Source: Bacteroidota bacterium
GTDB taxonomy: Bacteria; Bacteroidota; Bacteroidia; Bacteroidales; JADFUO01
Direction of reading: 5' to 3'
Assembly (NCBI GenBank): GCA_015222115.1
Contig: JADFUO010000191.1
Coordinates: 1-6,489, forward strand
DNA length: 6,489 nucleotides
A program made the position numbers and the translations under genes. Shown here piece by piece: positions 1 through 6,377 of this stretch; within the stretch, counting starts at the first letter, position 1, and every line of letters starts with the position of its first letter. The notes under the pieces were generated by a model, which was not told where the DNA came from, searched no databases, and worked only from the letters and a program-made list of their open reading frames with translations.

Positions 1-443
1 CTGCCACTTTTAATCGTTTTGTATGGTATAGTATTTTACCATTTGCTGTTTTCACCTATTCTTCAAAATTTTTAGTTCCAATTATTTTTGGCCCCAATTG
101 GGTTGAACTGTACAAGTATATTTGGGTACTGTCACCTTATATTTTTTTGGTAATGGCCAATGCTCCTCTCGGGGAAGTATTATACATTATTAGCAAACAG
201 GAAAAACTACTGGTATTAAAAGTTGTTTTTCTTGTCCTTAGGTTTTCGGCTCTTATCATTGCATATTTTTTAGATTTTACTCCATTAATGAGTATATTTC
301 TGTTTTCAATTGCATCAGTAATTTCTTATGAGATAAATATATTTATTGTCTTGCAAACATTAAAAAATAAGCAATGGCTTACGCTTGCTTTTTTAAATTT
401 AGTAATCATTAGTGCTTTTGTGCTGCTATATAATATTTTGTAA
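1..443 (+). CDS. Wzx/PST-family oligosaccharide flippase, C-terminal part (5' end outside window)
   Basis: This is a polytopic inner-membrane protein of the polysaccharide flippase (PST/Wzx, MATE-like MOP superfamily) type, which moves lipid-linked repeat units from the cytoplasmic to the periplasmic face. The frame is open from the left edge (first full codon at base 3) to the TAA at 441-443, giving 146 residues with no convincing start, so the beginning lies outside the window. Internal TTG and ATG codons near 147-155 are not the real start. About five hydrophobic segments are visible, near residues 10-29, 41-62, 70-90, 95-118 and 125-146. The stretch FGPNWVELYKYIWVLSP (29-45) resembles the 'FGxxW...AgxyixiLSP' signature common in these flippases, and charged residues are sparse and loop-located, as expected. 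It overlaps the next start by one base (TAATG), so it is very likely co-transcribed with the transferase genes downstream. Family assignment rests on topology, this motif and context; the substrate is unknown. Confidence 0.85.
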   Translation, partial: ATFNRFVWYSILPFAVFTYSSKFLVPIIFGPNWVELYKYIWVLSPYIFLVMANAPLGEVLYIISKQEKLLVLKVVFLVLRFSALIIAYFLDFTPLMSIFLFSIASVISYEINIFIVLQTLKNKQWLTLAFLNLVIISAFVLLYNIL

Positions 444-1231
444 TGCGAAAGCTAATTGAGTATATTATTCGTGTTATCGAGAAAGTCCCGTTGTTTAAAT
501 CATTAATCAGGAGATTTTTATTTGAGTATTCTTTTCGAAAAAACAAACAGGAAATAATATCTTTACATAATGAAAATATTAATAACGGCCGCTTAATCCT
601 AATTTCTATTAAAGACAAAAAGATAAAAAATAGGTTAATAAATATATTTAAAATTAGTTTTGGTTTTATTATAAAATTACAGGGATTAGAGATTTACAGT
701 AAACCCGCTGCCATAATTTTGTTGCCTGAAACCATTGACGATTATTTAAAATTTATTGGCCCTAAATCTCGCAATATGATTCGTAAGGCGGGAAAAAGTG
801 GTTATGTTACAAAGAGTTTTATATGGAATGAAAATCTTGAAGATATTTTTTTAATACATACATCTTCAAAAATTCGGCAGGGACGTCAAATGGATAAAAA
901 TTACAGACAATATCCAAGGCCATTTGACAGTATTGATACCGAAGATTTTAAAATTAAACATATTGGAGTTTTTCATAACGATAGGGTTGTTGCGTATATT
1001 GAATTGTCTGTTTATGGTAATTTTGCTATGACAAGAAGAATACTTGGGAAAAAAGAAGATTTAAAATTCGGGGTTATGAATTTGCTGTTTAAAGAAGTAA
1101 TAAATTATGGAATTACAGAAAGAGCTTTTAAAATATTAAATTACCTTACTATGGAAAATTATAAAACCAATAATTTATCAGCTTTTAAATACCGTGTGGG
1201 GTTTAGGGAATTTACTATTCAACAGTTTTAA
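443..1231 (+). CDS. FemAB/GNAT-like acyltransferase, 262 aa
   Basis: This is a probable cytoplasmic acyltransferase of the FemAB/GNAT-fold group, which transfers acyl or aminoacyl groups to amines or hydroxyls of cell-envelope sugars or peptides. Two features support the assignment. The basic patch GPKSRNMIRKAGKSGY (106-121) matches the 'R-N-x-R-K-A-x-K-x-G' element of FemAB-like proteins. The C-terminal half has a GNAT-like course: a core strand VVAYIELSVYG (182-192), a helix after KFGVMNLLFKEVI (208-220), and a final FKYRVGF (248-254) resembling the terminal 'FKxxxGF' of such transferases. The N-terminal 80 residues are basic and partly hydrophobic, and could be membrane-associated, but show no clear signal peptide. 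The ATG overlaps the flippase stop by one base, and the deacetylase-like gene follows 2 nt after the stop. No Shine-Dalgarno sequence is seen, so translation is probably coupled. Only the fold is recognisable. The acyl donor (acyl-CoA, acyl-ACP or aminoacyl-tRNA) and the acceptor cannot be told. Confidence 0.7.
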   Translation: MRKLIEYIIRVIEKVPLFKSLIRRFLFEYSFRKNKQEIISLHNENINNGRLILISIKDKKIKNRLINIFKISFGFIIKLQGLEIYSKPAAIILLPETIDDYLKFIGPKSRNMIRKAGKSGYVTKSFIWNENLEDIFLIHTSSKIRQGRQMDKNYRQYPRPFDSIDTEDFKIKHIGVFHNDRVVAYIELSVYGNFAMTRRILGKKEDLKFGVMNLLFKEVINYGITERAFKILNYLTMENYKTNNLSAFKYRVGFREFTIQQF

Positions 1232-1233
1232 TT

Positions 1234-2040
1234 ATGAAGGCCAGATTTAACACAATACGAAGATATTTAAAAAATGATCGTATCAGCGATTATGAAAAAA
1301 TATTATCGGCGGCTGTTGAAAATGGATATAAAATAATTTCACTGGAGGATTATACTAAAATTGAGAATAAGACAGATAAATTATTAATTCTCCGTCATGA
1401 TATTGATTATACTTCAAAAGCAAATTTGATGATGTTCGAAATTGAAAAGAAGTATAATGCCCGGGCAAGTTACTATTTCCGTAAGCAGACTATTGATGAG
1501 GAACTTATCCCTTTAATAAAAAGTTATGGCAGTGAAGCCTCATTACATTTTGAAACTATTGCGGATTACATAAGGGAACATAACATTACAAACAGGGAGC
1601 AGCTTTTTAAAACAGATTTCAAAAACCAGTGTTTGGATATTTTAAAGAATGAACTTAATCAATTACGTAAGAGGTTTCAAATAAAATGTAGTACTATTGC
1701 ATCACACGGCGCACCTGAAAATCGTCTTGTTGGAGTCCACAATAATTACCTGACAGAAGATGTAAATGTTTATGGTTATTTAGATATTGAACTGGAAGCA
1801 TACCAAAAAGAATTTATTTCTCATATAGGGGAATATATATCAGATACAGTCATTGAAGTGAATGGAGGTTTTAGGTATGGAAAACAGCCGATTACTGTAA
1901 TTGAAAAAGGAGTAAGTACAATTCTTTTTTTAAGCCATCCCAATCATTGGTATTATAACAGAAGGCAGATTTTTAAAAAAATCATTAAAGTGATGGTTTA
2001 TGGTAATTCTTTTTATAACGACAAATTCAAAAGGATATAA
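1234..2040 (+). CDS. Divergent polysaccharide deacetylase-like (NodB/CE4-related) protein, 268 aa
   Basis: This is a probable metal-dependent de-N-acetylase (or other deacylase) of the NodB/CE4-related superfamily. Visible motifs are LRHDIDYT (53-60), corresponding to motif 1 with H55, D56 and D58; ASYYFR (78-83), the next core strand; EASLHFET (101-108), with H105 as a likely metal ligand; ASHGAP (156-161), with H158; and LSHPNHWY (233-240), with H235 and H238 near the C-terminus. The order 'HDID, YFR, LHFE, SHG, HPxHW' is typical of a cytoplasmic-looking deacetylase subgroup in sugar loci, and differs from secreted chitin or peptidoglycan deacetylases with a TFDDG motif. No signal peptide or membrane segment is seen; the start MKARFNTIRRYLKND is basic and polar. 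The gene sits 2 nt after the acyltransferase and 2 nt before a GT4 gene. The pairing suggests deacetylation followed by re-acylation of an amino sugar. Length is near what the family needs, so the gene looks intact. The substrate is unknown. Confidence 0.75.
   Translation: MKARFNTIRRYLKNDRISDYEKILSAAVENGYKIISLEDYTKIENKTDKLLILRHDIDYTSKANLMMFEIEKKYNARASYYFRKQTIDEELIPLIKSYGSEASLHFETIADYIREHNITNREQLFKTDFKNQCLDILKNELNQLRKRFQIKCSTIASHGAPENRLVGVHNNYLTEDVNVYGYLDIELEAYQKEFISHIGEYISDTVIEVNGGFRYGKQPITVIEKGVSTILFLSHPNHWYYNRRQIFKKIIKVMVYGNSFYNDKFKRI
2031..2035 (+). promoter_or_regulatory. Possible Shine-Dalgarno (AAGGA) for the GT4 gene at 2043
   Basis: AAGGA lies 7 nt before the ATG at 2043, inside the last codons of the deacetylase-like gene. 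Spacing and sequence fit a Shine-Dalgarno site. It is the only correctly spaced one I see in the window; the other starts have AT-rich leaders without purine boxes. In Bacteroidota such sites are generally not needed, so this may be chance. Confidence 0.35.
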
Positions 2041-2042
2041 AA

Positions 2043-3167
2043 ATGAAAAAAGTTGTTTCTATTGTAACCAATTACTTTGAGTTTGACAACAGGGTACTTA
2101 AAGAGGCGTTATCACTTAAAAAGAACGGATATAATTCCCATGTTGTAGCTTTATATATGGATGGGTTAAAAGAATATGAAACGGTACAAGACATTCCCGT
2201 GCATCGGATTAAATTGCTGACTAAAAAATGGCCGAAGTCTTCATTTTTTCAACTTTTTAAATATCTGGAGTTTTTTTTAAAAGTTGCCTTTAAATACAGA
2301 AAATTCAACTATGTTCATTGTAATGACCTGGATCCACTTCCCATAGGAGTGTTTATTAAAACATTCCTGAACCGAAGGATAAAAGTAATTTATGATGCAC
2401 ATGAGTATGAGACTGAACGTAATGGAATTAGTGAAAGGGGAAGGAAAATTTCCAGAATAGTTGAAAAGGCTTTAATTAAAAAAGCAAACGCCGTAATTAC
2501 TGTTTCTGAAGGAATTGCCAACGAATATGTAAGACTATATGGAATTACCCCCCCTACAGTACTGTTTAATTGCCCATATTATAGTGAAGTAAAGAAAGGA
2601 AATATTTTCAGAGAAAAGTTTAATATAAGTAAAGAAACCAGGATTTTTTTATACCAGGGTAATTTGGGGATAAACAGAGGGATTGAATTACTTCTTAGTA
2701 CATTCAAAAAATTGGATAATGATAAATTTGCAATTGTTTTTATGGGTTACGGTTTCTTTGAAGATGAAATAATTAATGCTTCAAAAAAATATAAAAACAT
2801 TTATTTTCATTCGGCAGTGAATATGGATGTTTTGCCAAATTATACTTCATCTGCTGATTTTGGATTTTACTTGATAGTTAATGATTGTTTAAGTTATTAC
2901 TATACTATCGGGAATAAATTATGGGAGTATATTATGGCCCATGTTCCGGTAATTGCTTTTGATTTATTTGATGTTGGACCAATTTTAGAAAAAAATAAAA
3001 TCGGTTTGATATTGAAAGATGAAACAGAGGAAAATTTAATAAATTTGATAAATAACATTGATGAAGCTTCCAAAACAATCAGATATGAAAATTTTTCAGT
3101 TGTTAACAAGAAGTTTAATTGGGAAAATCAGGAAAAAAAACTTGTAAAATTGTATGAATCATTATAA
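2043..3167 (+). CDS. GT4-family glycosyltransferase, 374 aa
   Basis: This is a probable retaining GT-B glycosyltransferase (GT4 / 'glycosyl transferases group 1') that uses a nucleotide-sugar donor to extend a lipid-linked glycan in the cytoplasm. The N-terminal domain starts with VSIVTNYFEFDNRVLKEA (5-22), whose 'D-x-R-V-x-x-E' helix is typical of this subgroup. It continues through VHCNDLDPLP (91-100) and VIYDAHEYE (115-123). The C-terminal domain opens with LYQGNLGINRGIE (203-215), the G-N-x-x-x-x-R-G donor-binding region, then MGYG (234-237) and NKLWEYIMAHVPVIA (291-305). In the EX7E motif the second glutamate is E295, but the first position is Y287. Related sequences with 'LSYYYxxxNKLxEY' share this, so it is a subgroup feature and does not indicate damage. 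Length is normal for the family. It follows the deacetylase-like gene by 2 nt and ends the first trio; a 39-nt gap separates it from a second GT4 gene. Donor and linkage cannot be assigned. Confidence 0.9.
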   Translation: MKKVVSIVTNYFEFDNRVLKEALSLKKNGYNSHVVALYMDGLKEYETVQDIPVHRIKLLTKKWPKSSFFQLFKYLEFFLKVAFKYRKFNYVHCNDLDPLPIGVFIKTFLNRRIKVIYDAHEYETERNGISERGRKISRIVEKALIKKANAVITVSEGIANEYVRLYGITPPTVLFNCPYYSEVKKGNIFREKFNISKETRIFLYQGNLGINRGIELLLSTFKKLDNDKFAIVFMGYGFFEDEIINASKKYKNIYFHSAVNMDVLPNYTSSADFGFYLIVNDCLSYYYTIGNKLWEYIMAHVPVIAFDLFDVGPILEKNKIGLILKDETEENLINLINNIDEASKTIRYENFSVVNKKFNWENQEKKLVKLYESL

Positions 3168-3206
3168 AGTTTGTGAAAAGAAAATTTCTGATAAAAACAT
3201 TAATAA

Positions 3207-4310
3207 ATGACACGGATTTCTCATATTTCGACAGTTCATTCACTTTACGATGACCGGATTTTTTATAAGGAATGTAAATCCTTAAAAAAAGAAGGGTATA
3301 ATGTTTTTTATATTGTAAAAACCCAAGGCGATAAATCAATTGATGGAATAAATATAATTGGAGTAAAAAATTATAATTCAAGATTACAAAGAGTAATTTT
3401 CGGTTCAATCGAAGCTTTCCGTAAAGCTGTGAAAATAAAGTCCGATTTGTATCATTTTCACGACCCCGAACTAATGTTTACCGGTGTTTTGCTGAAACTT
3501 GCCGGTAAAAAAGTTGTTTACGATGTTCATGAAGACCTGCCAAAACAGGTTTTATATAAAGACTGGATAAGATATAAATTCATTCGTAAAACCCTGTCAG
3601 CTATTATAAATGTTTTTGAGCAATTTTGTTGTTTGTTTTTCGATGGAATTGTAACTGCAACCGAAGATATTGCAAAAAAGTTCAGTAAAAGAAAAACTAT
3701 TGTTTTAAGAAATTTCCCGGTTAAAAGTATGATTGAAAAAACACATTCTCCATCAATAAAAAAAGAAAAAAATATTATAATATATGTCGGGGGCTTGTCA
3801 AAAATCAGGGGAATTAAGGAAATTATTCAGGCAATGGAACATGTCAATACGAATTATGAATTATGGTTGATTGGAAAATTTGAAAATGAAGAATATTATG
3901 AAGAATGCAAAAATTTGTCTTTATGGAACAGAGTAAAATATTTAGGTTTTAAGAAGTTGGATAAGGTATATGGATACATAAAATTGGCTGATATTGGTTT
4001 AGCAATTTTATATCCTTTAAAAAATTATTTAACAAGCCTGCCTGTTAAAGCTTTTGAATATATGGCTTTTGGCAAACCTATAATTATGTCTGACTTTAAA
4101 TACTGGAAAGAAATTTTTAGCGAATGTGCTTTATTTGTTGATCCGTATAACCCAAAGCAGATTTCGGAAAAAATAAATTATCTCATTGAAAATAAAGCCA
4201 TCAGGGAGAAGCTTGGTGAAAACGGTAAAGAGCTTATTAAAAATAAATATTCATGGGAAAAAGAGGAAATTAAATTATTAAAGTTTTATAATAACATTAT
4301 TAAAAAATGA
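3207..4310 (+). CDS. GT4-family glycosyltransferase, 367 aa
   Basis: This is a second probable GT-B, GT4-type glycosyltransferase acting on a lipid-linked intermediate. It starts with ISHISTVHSLYDDRIFYKEC (4-23), typical of this group ('H-x-x-x-x-x-D-D-R-I-F-x-K-E-x'). YHFHDPEL (82-89) and VVYDVHED (103-110) follow in the acceptor-side domain. The donor-side domain has YVGGLSKIRGIKEIIQAM (193-210), the G-G-L-x-x-x-R-G loop, then LIGKF (221-225) and LPVKAFEYMAFGKPII (278-293). E284 is the second glutamate of EX7E, and the first position is T276. The ATG at 3207 is preceded by 39 nt of non-coding AT-rich sequence with no clear Shine-Dalgarno site; an upstream in-frame TTG at 3171 is followed at once by TGA, so 3207 is the best start. 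Its TGA overlaps the next ATG in an ATGA arrangement. It resembles the preceding GT4 only in general family motifs, so it is not a recent duplicate. Sugar specificity is unknown. Confidence 0.9.
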   Translation: MTRISHISTVHSLYDDRIFYKECKSLKKEGYNVFYIVKTQGDKSIDGINIIGVKNYNSRLQRVIFGSIEAFRKAVKIKSDLYHFHDPELMFTGVLLKLAGKKVVYDVHEDLPKQVLYKDWIRYKFIRKTLSAIINVFEQFCCLFFDGIVTATEDIAKKFSKRKTIVLRNFPVKSMIEKTHSPSIKKEKNIIIYVGGLSKIRGIKEIIQAMEHVNTNYELWLIGKFENEEYYEECKNLSLWNRVKYLGFKKLDKVYGYIKLADIGLAILYPLKNYLTSLPVKAFEYMAFGKPIIMSDFKYWKEIFSECALFVDPYNPKQISEKINYLIENKAIREKLGENGKELIKNKYSWEKEEIKLLKFYNNIIKK

Positions 4311-5272
4311 AAATCCATCAAATTGAAGATAAAGACAGATTAAAATATAAAGAACTCGCTGTTAAAAACGGAACAATTTTTAATTGCCTGGAATGGTTGA
4401 ACATTTTTGGAGAAAAATTAAAAATATTTGGAATATATGATAATAATAACATAATGATAGGCGGATTCTACCTTTATGTTGATTCAAAAGCCGGAATGAA
4501 ATATTATAGAAACCCTCCTTTTACTCCATTTATTGGTTTGTTTTTTGAGAATAAAGCACAGAATAAAGTAAAATCACACTCATTTGAAAAATCAATTATA
4601 AGCCAAATAGCTGACTTTATCAGCAAATTACCATATCAAATATTATCCATTGCATTTCAAAAAGATTTCATTGACATGCAGCCCTTTATCTGGGAAAAAT
4701 ATAAGGTTGTTCCTAATTATACATACATCATTGACCTGTCACAATCAATAGATAAAATAAACTCTGAGTTAGCGTCGGAAAGAAGAAATGACCTGAAAAA
4801 AGCATATAAAGATAAAGTTAAAGTAGAAAAAACAGAAGATTTTAATATAGTCAAATCTTTAGTGCTGAATACTTTTAACAGGATAAAAAAATCAATAGAT
4901 AATTATTATCTGGATAAAATATTATTTGACTTTGCTAAAAATAACAATAGTTTTGCTTTTACTTCATATTTAAATAAAACTCCTATTGCAACATGTTTCT
5001 GTATATATGATAAGTCAACAGCTTATTATTTGCTGGGTGGGTATGATAGTGAAAACCGGCATAAAGGAGCAGGAGCATTGGCAATTTGGCAGTCAATACA
5101 ATATGCAAAATCACTAAACCTTGATTATTTTGATTTTGAGGGTTCAATGGTTAAACCTATTGAAAGATATTTTAGGGGATTCGGTGGTGATATGTATCCA
5201 TATTATACTATTAATAAAGCTATTATGCCAATTGAAATTATTTTGAAATTTATCAAACGACAAGCATTTTAA
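4307..5272 (+). CDS. FemAB-like GNAT-fold acyltransferase, 321 aa
   Basis: This is a probable cytoplasmic acyltransferase of the FemAB-like type with a GNAT_6-like C-terminal domain. The N-terminal part looks like a first GNAT half-domain: NCLEWLNIFG (26-35) resembles the 'F.x.W.....' entry helix of FemAB proteins, and GGFYLYVDSKAGMKYYRNPP (52-71) follows. SERRNDLKKAYK (157-168) is the basic 'R-R-x-x-x-K-A' element. The second domain carries TPIATCFCIYDKSTAYYLLG (225-244), then GYDSENRHKGAGALAIWQSI (245-264) and YFDFEGSMVKPIERYFRGFG (274-293), a strong family signature ('D-F-x-G-S-...-F-K/R-x-x-F-G'). There is no signal peptide; the short C-terminal helix is hydrophobic and basic. It overlaps the upstream GT4 by 4 nt and is followed 12 nt later by a deacetylase-like gene, repeating the acyltransferase-deacetylase pairing of 443-2040. 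Its longer length and better-kept motifs set it apart from the protein at 443. Donor and acceptor are unknown. Confidence 0.8.
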   Translation: MKIHQIEDKDRLKYKELAVKNGTIFNCLEWLNIFGEKLKIFGIYDNNNIMIGGFYLYVDSKAGMKYYRNPPFTPFIGLFFENKAQNKVKSHSFEKSIISQIADFISKLPYQILSIAFQKDFIDMQPFIWEKYKVVPNYTYIIDLSQSIDKINSELASERRNDLKKAYKDKVKVEKTEDFNIVKSLVLNTFNRIKKSIDNYYLDKILFDFAKNNNSFAFTSYLNKTPIATCFCIYDKSTAYYLLGGYDSENRHKGAGALAIWQSIQYAKSLNLDYFDFEGSMVKPIERYFRGFGGDMYPYYTINKAIMPIEIILKFIKRQAF

Positions 5273-5284
5273 TTTCTCTGAAGG

Positions 5285-6097
5285 ATGAAGATAATTATTT
5301 CACATGATATTGATCATATTAGTGTTAGCGAACACTTCAGGGATTTTATTATCCCGAAATTCATTATCAGATCGAAGATAGAATTCTTAACCGGAAAAAT
5401 ATCTTTAAAGCAGTACTTTTTAAGATTAAAACATTTATTACAAAACAAATGGCAAAACATTGATGAGTTAATGGAGTTTAACCTCCAAAATAATATTCCC
5501 GCTACATTTTTTATCGGGGTAAATAAAGGTTTGAGATTAAATTACAGTTTAAAACTCTCTAAAAAATGGATTAAAAAAATTCTTGAAAAAGGTTTTGATT
5601 GCGGTGTTCATGGAATTGCTTATCAAAACCAAGCAGATATTGACATGGAATACAAAACTTTCAGTGAAATATCAGGACTGGATAAATTCGGTATCAGAAT
5701 GCATTATTTGAGAATGGATACAAATACTCTTGAATTTCTTTCAAAAGCTAATTATATTTTTGATTCAAGTATTTATTCGATGGACTTTCCATACAAGACT
5801 GGCAATATATGGGAATTCCCGTTAAATATCATGGACGGCTTTGAAATAGAGGCAGGGAAAAAATGGCAAAGCAAAAATTTATCTCAGGCAAAAGAAAGCA
5901 CATTAAAAAAAATTGAACTTGCTGAGAAGAAAAAATTAGAATACCTGACAATTTTATTCCACGACCGGTATTTTAATAATAGTTTTAAAACATGGATGGA
6001 TTGGTATTGTTGGTTAGTTGACTGGCTAAAACAAAATAATTTTAAGTTTATTAATTACAGAACTGCCATTGATAAATTAAAAAAAATAGCTACGTAA
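5285..6097 (+). CDS. Polysaccharide deacetylase-like (NodB/CE4-related) protein, 270 aa
   Basis: This is a probable metal-dependent deacetylase of the NodB-like superfamily, of a different subtype from the one at 1234. Motif 1 is at the very N-terminus, ISHDIDHI (5-12, with H7, D8, D10), so the protein has no room for a signal peptide and should be cytoplasmic. ATFFIG (73-78) is the next core strand, and CGVHGIAYQ (106-114) carries the expected metal-ligand histidine H109. GIRMHYLRMD (136-145) is the arginine motif with H140 and R143, followed by FDSSIY (159-164), IWEFPLNIMDG (175-185) and LFHDRYF (224-230, H226), the last being the C-terminal catalytic-histidine region. The ATG at 5285 is the first possible one, because an in-frame TGA lies just upstream (5279-5281). 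GAAGG directly abuts the ATG, too close for normal Shine-Dalgarno use. It is the last gene of the second trio and ends in four consecutive TAA codons (6095-6106). The substrate is unknown; an N-acetylated sugar in the repeat unit is the likely target. Confidence 0.8.
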   Translation: MKIIISHDIDHISVSEHFRDFIIPKFIIRSKIEFLTGKISLKQYFLRLKHLLQNKWQNIDELMEFNLQNNIPATFFIGVNKGLRLNYSLKLSKKWIKKILEKGFDCGVHGIAYQNQADIDMEYKTFSEISGLDKFGIRMHYLRMDTNTLEFLSKANYIFDSSIYSMDFPYKTGNIWEFPLNIMDGFEIEAGKKWQSKNLSQAKESTLKKIELAEKKKLEYLTILFHDRYFNNSFKTWMDWYCWLVDWLKQNNFKFINYRTAIDKLKKIAT

Positions 6098-6139
6098 TAA
6101 TAATAAAAGGAATTTACTAAATTTGAAAGCAAGTGGAAA

Positions 6140-6161
6140 TAGGCTAAGGCTAGGGCTGAGG
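6140..6161. repeat. Left arm of a long-range inverted repeat (hexamer-based)
   Basis: This is a GC-rich island in an AT-rich intergenic stretch, made of near-tandem six-base units (TAAGGC, TAGGGC, TGAGG). Its first 16 bases (6140-6155) are complementary to 6283-6298 with one mismatch, G6153 against T6285, which would be a G-U pair in RNA. The first seven bases (TAGGCTA) could alternatively pair with TAGCCTA at 6179-6185. Function is unknown. It could be a mobile-element end, an RNA hairpin or a relic of an inserted element. Confidence 0.75.
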
Positions 6162-6282
6162 AATATAAAAATAAGAGATAGCCTAACGCAGCAAAGTTGC
6201 AAACAAATTGATTTAAGAACATAATAAGTTTGCTAAAAAAACAAAGTTTTACAAGATAATAGCATATAGTGCATGAAAAAAA

Positions 6283-6298
6283 CCTTAGCCTTAGCCTA
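6283..6298. repeat. Right arm of a long-range inverted repeat (CCTTAG x2 + CCTA)
   Basis: CCTTAGCCTTAGCCTA is the partner of 6140-6155, separated from it by about 127 nt. It consists of two exact CCTTAG units plus a partial third. It is preceded by an A-run and followed by AAAC, with no T tract, so it does not look like the 3' half of an intrinsic terminator. The 121 bases between the two arms hold no recognisable gene. Confidence 0.75.
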
Positions 6299-6346
6299 AA
6301 ACAATATGTTTAAGAGCGAAGGCATAACTAATTATTCATAAGTTAA

Positions 6347-6354
6347 TAATTTTG
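6347..6354 (+). promoter_or_regulatory. Possible Bacteroidota -7 promoter element (TAnnTTTG)
   Basis: TAATTTTG matches the TAnnTTTG -7 consensus known for Bacteroidota sigma-ABfr promoters, and lies 23 nt before the ATG at 6378, which would give a short leader of roughly 15-20 nt. No TTTG/TTG -33 element is present at the expected distance (around 6323-6328), and such an octamer can arise by chance in AT-rich DNA, so confidence is low. If real, the downstream GT4 starts its own transcript. Confidence 0.3.
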
Positions 6355-6377
6355 AAATTACAATACATTAGAATTAG

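Larger units (their letters stand above)
6098..6377. other. 280-nt intergenic region between the deacetylase-like gene and the next GT4
   Basis: This is the only sizeable non-coding stretch in the window. Besides the inverted repeat at 6140-6298 it holds a minor AT-rich hairpin candidate (AAAAC 6238-6242 with GTTTT 6246-6250) and a partial inverted pairing, AGCAAA at 6190-6195 with TTTGCT at 6229-6234. A frame from TTG 6123 is open for about 34 codons but shows no family features. No tRNA-like or other known RNA structure was recognised. Confidence 0.6.

Noticed and set aside
147..443. A separate 98-residue membrane protein starting at TTG 147
   Set aside because: The frame is open to the left window edge and the upstream residues continue a flippase-like sequence, including the FGPNW motif, so this is an internal part of the truncated flippase.
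409..618. Reverse-strand open frame of 69 codons
   Set aside because: It lies across the flippase/acyltransferase junction on the opposite strand and has no family features; it is a shadow of the real genes.
2900..3408. Two reverse-strand open frames (2900-3109 and 3115-3408)
   Set aside because: Both lie opposite well-supported GT4 genes and read as low-complexity hydrophobic sequence without motifs.
6123..6227. Small gene in the intergenic region (about 34 codons from TTG 6123)
   Set aside because: It runs through the repeat arm, has a weak start and no recognisable protein features.
6140..6298. Intrinsic transcription terminator after the deacetylase-like gene
   Set aside because: The stem arms are about 127 nt apart and the right arm is followed by AAAC rather than a T run.
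6140..6298. CRISPR-like or direct-repeat array
   Set aside because: There are only two arms in inverted orientation, with six-base internal units and no spacer pattern.
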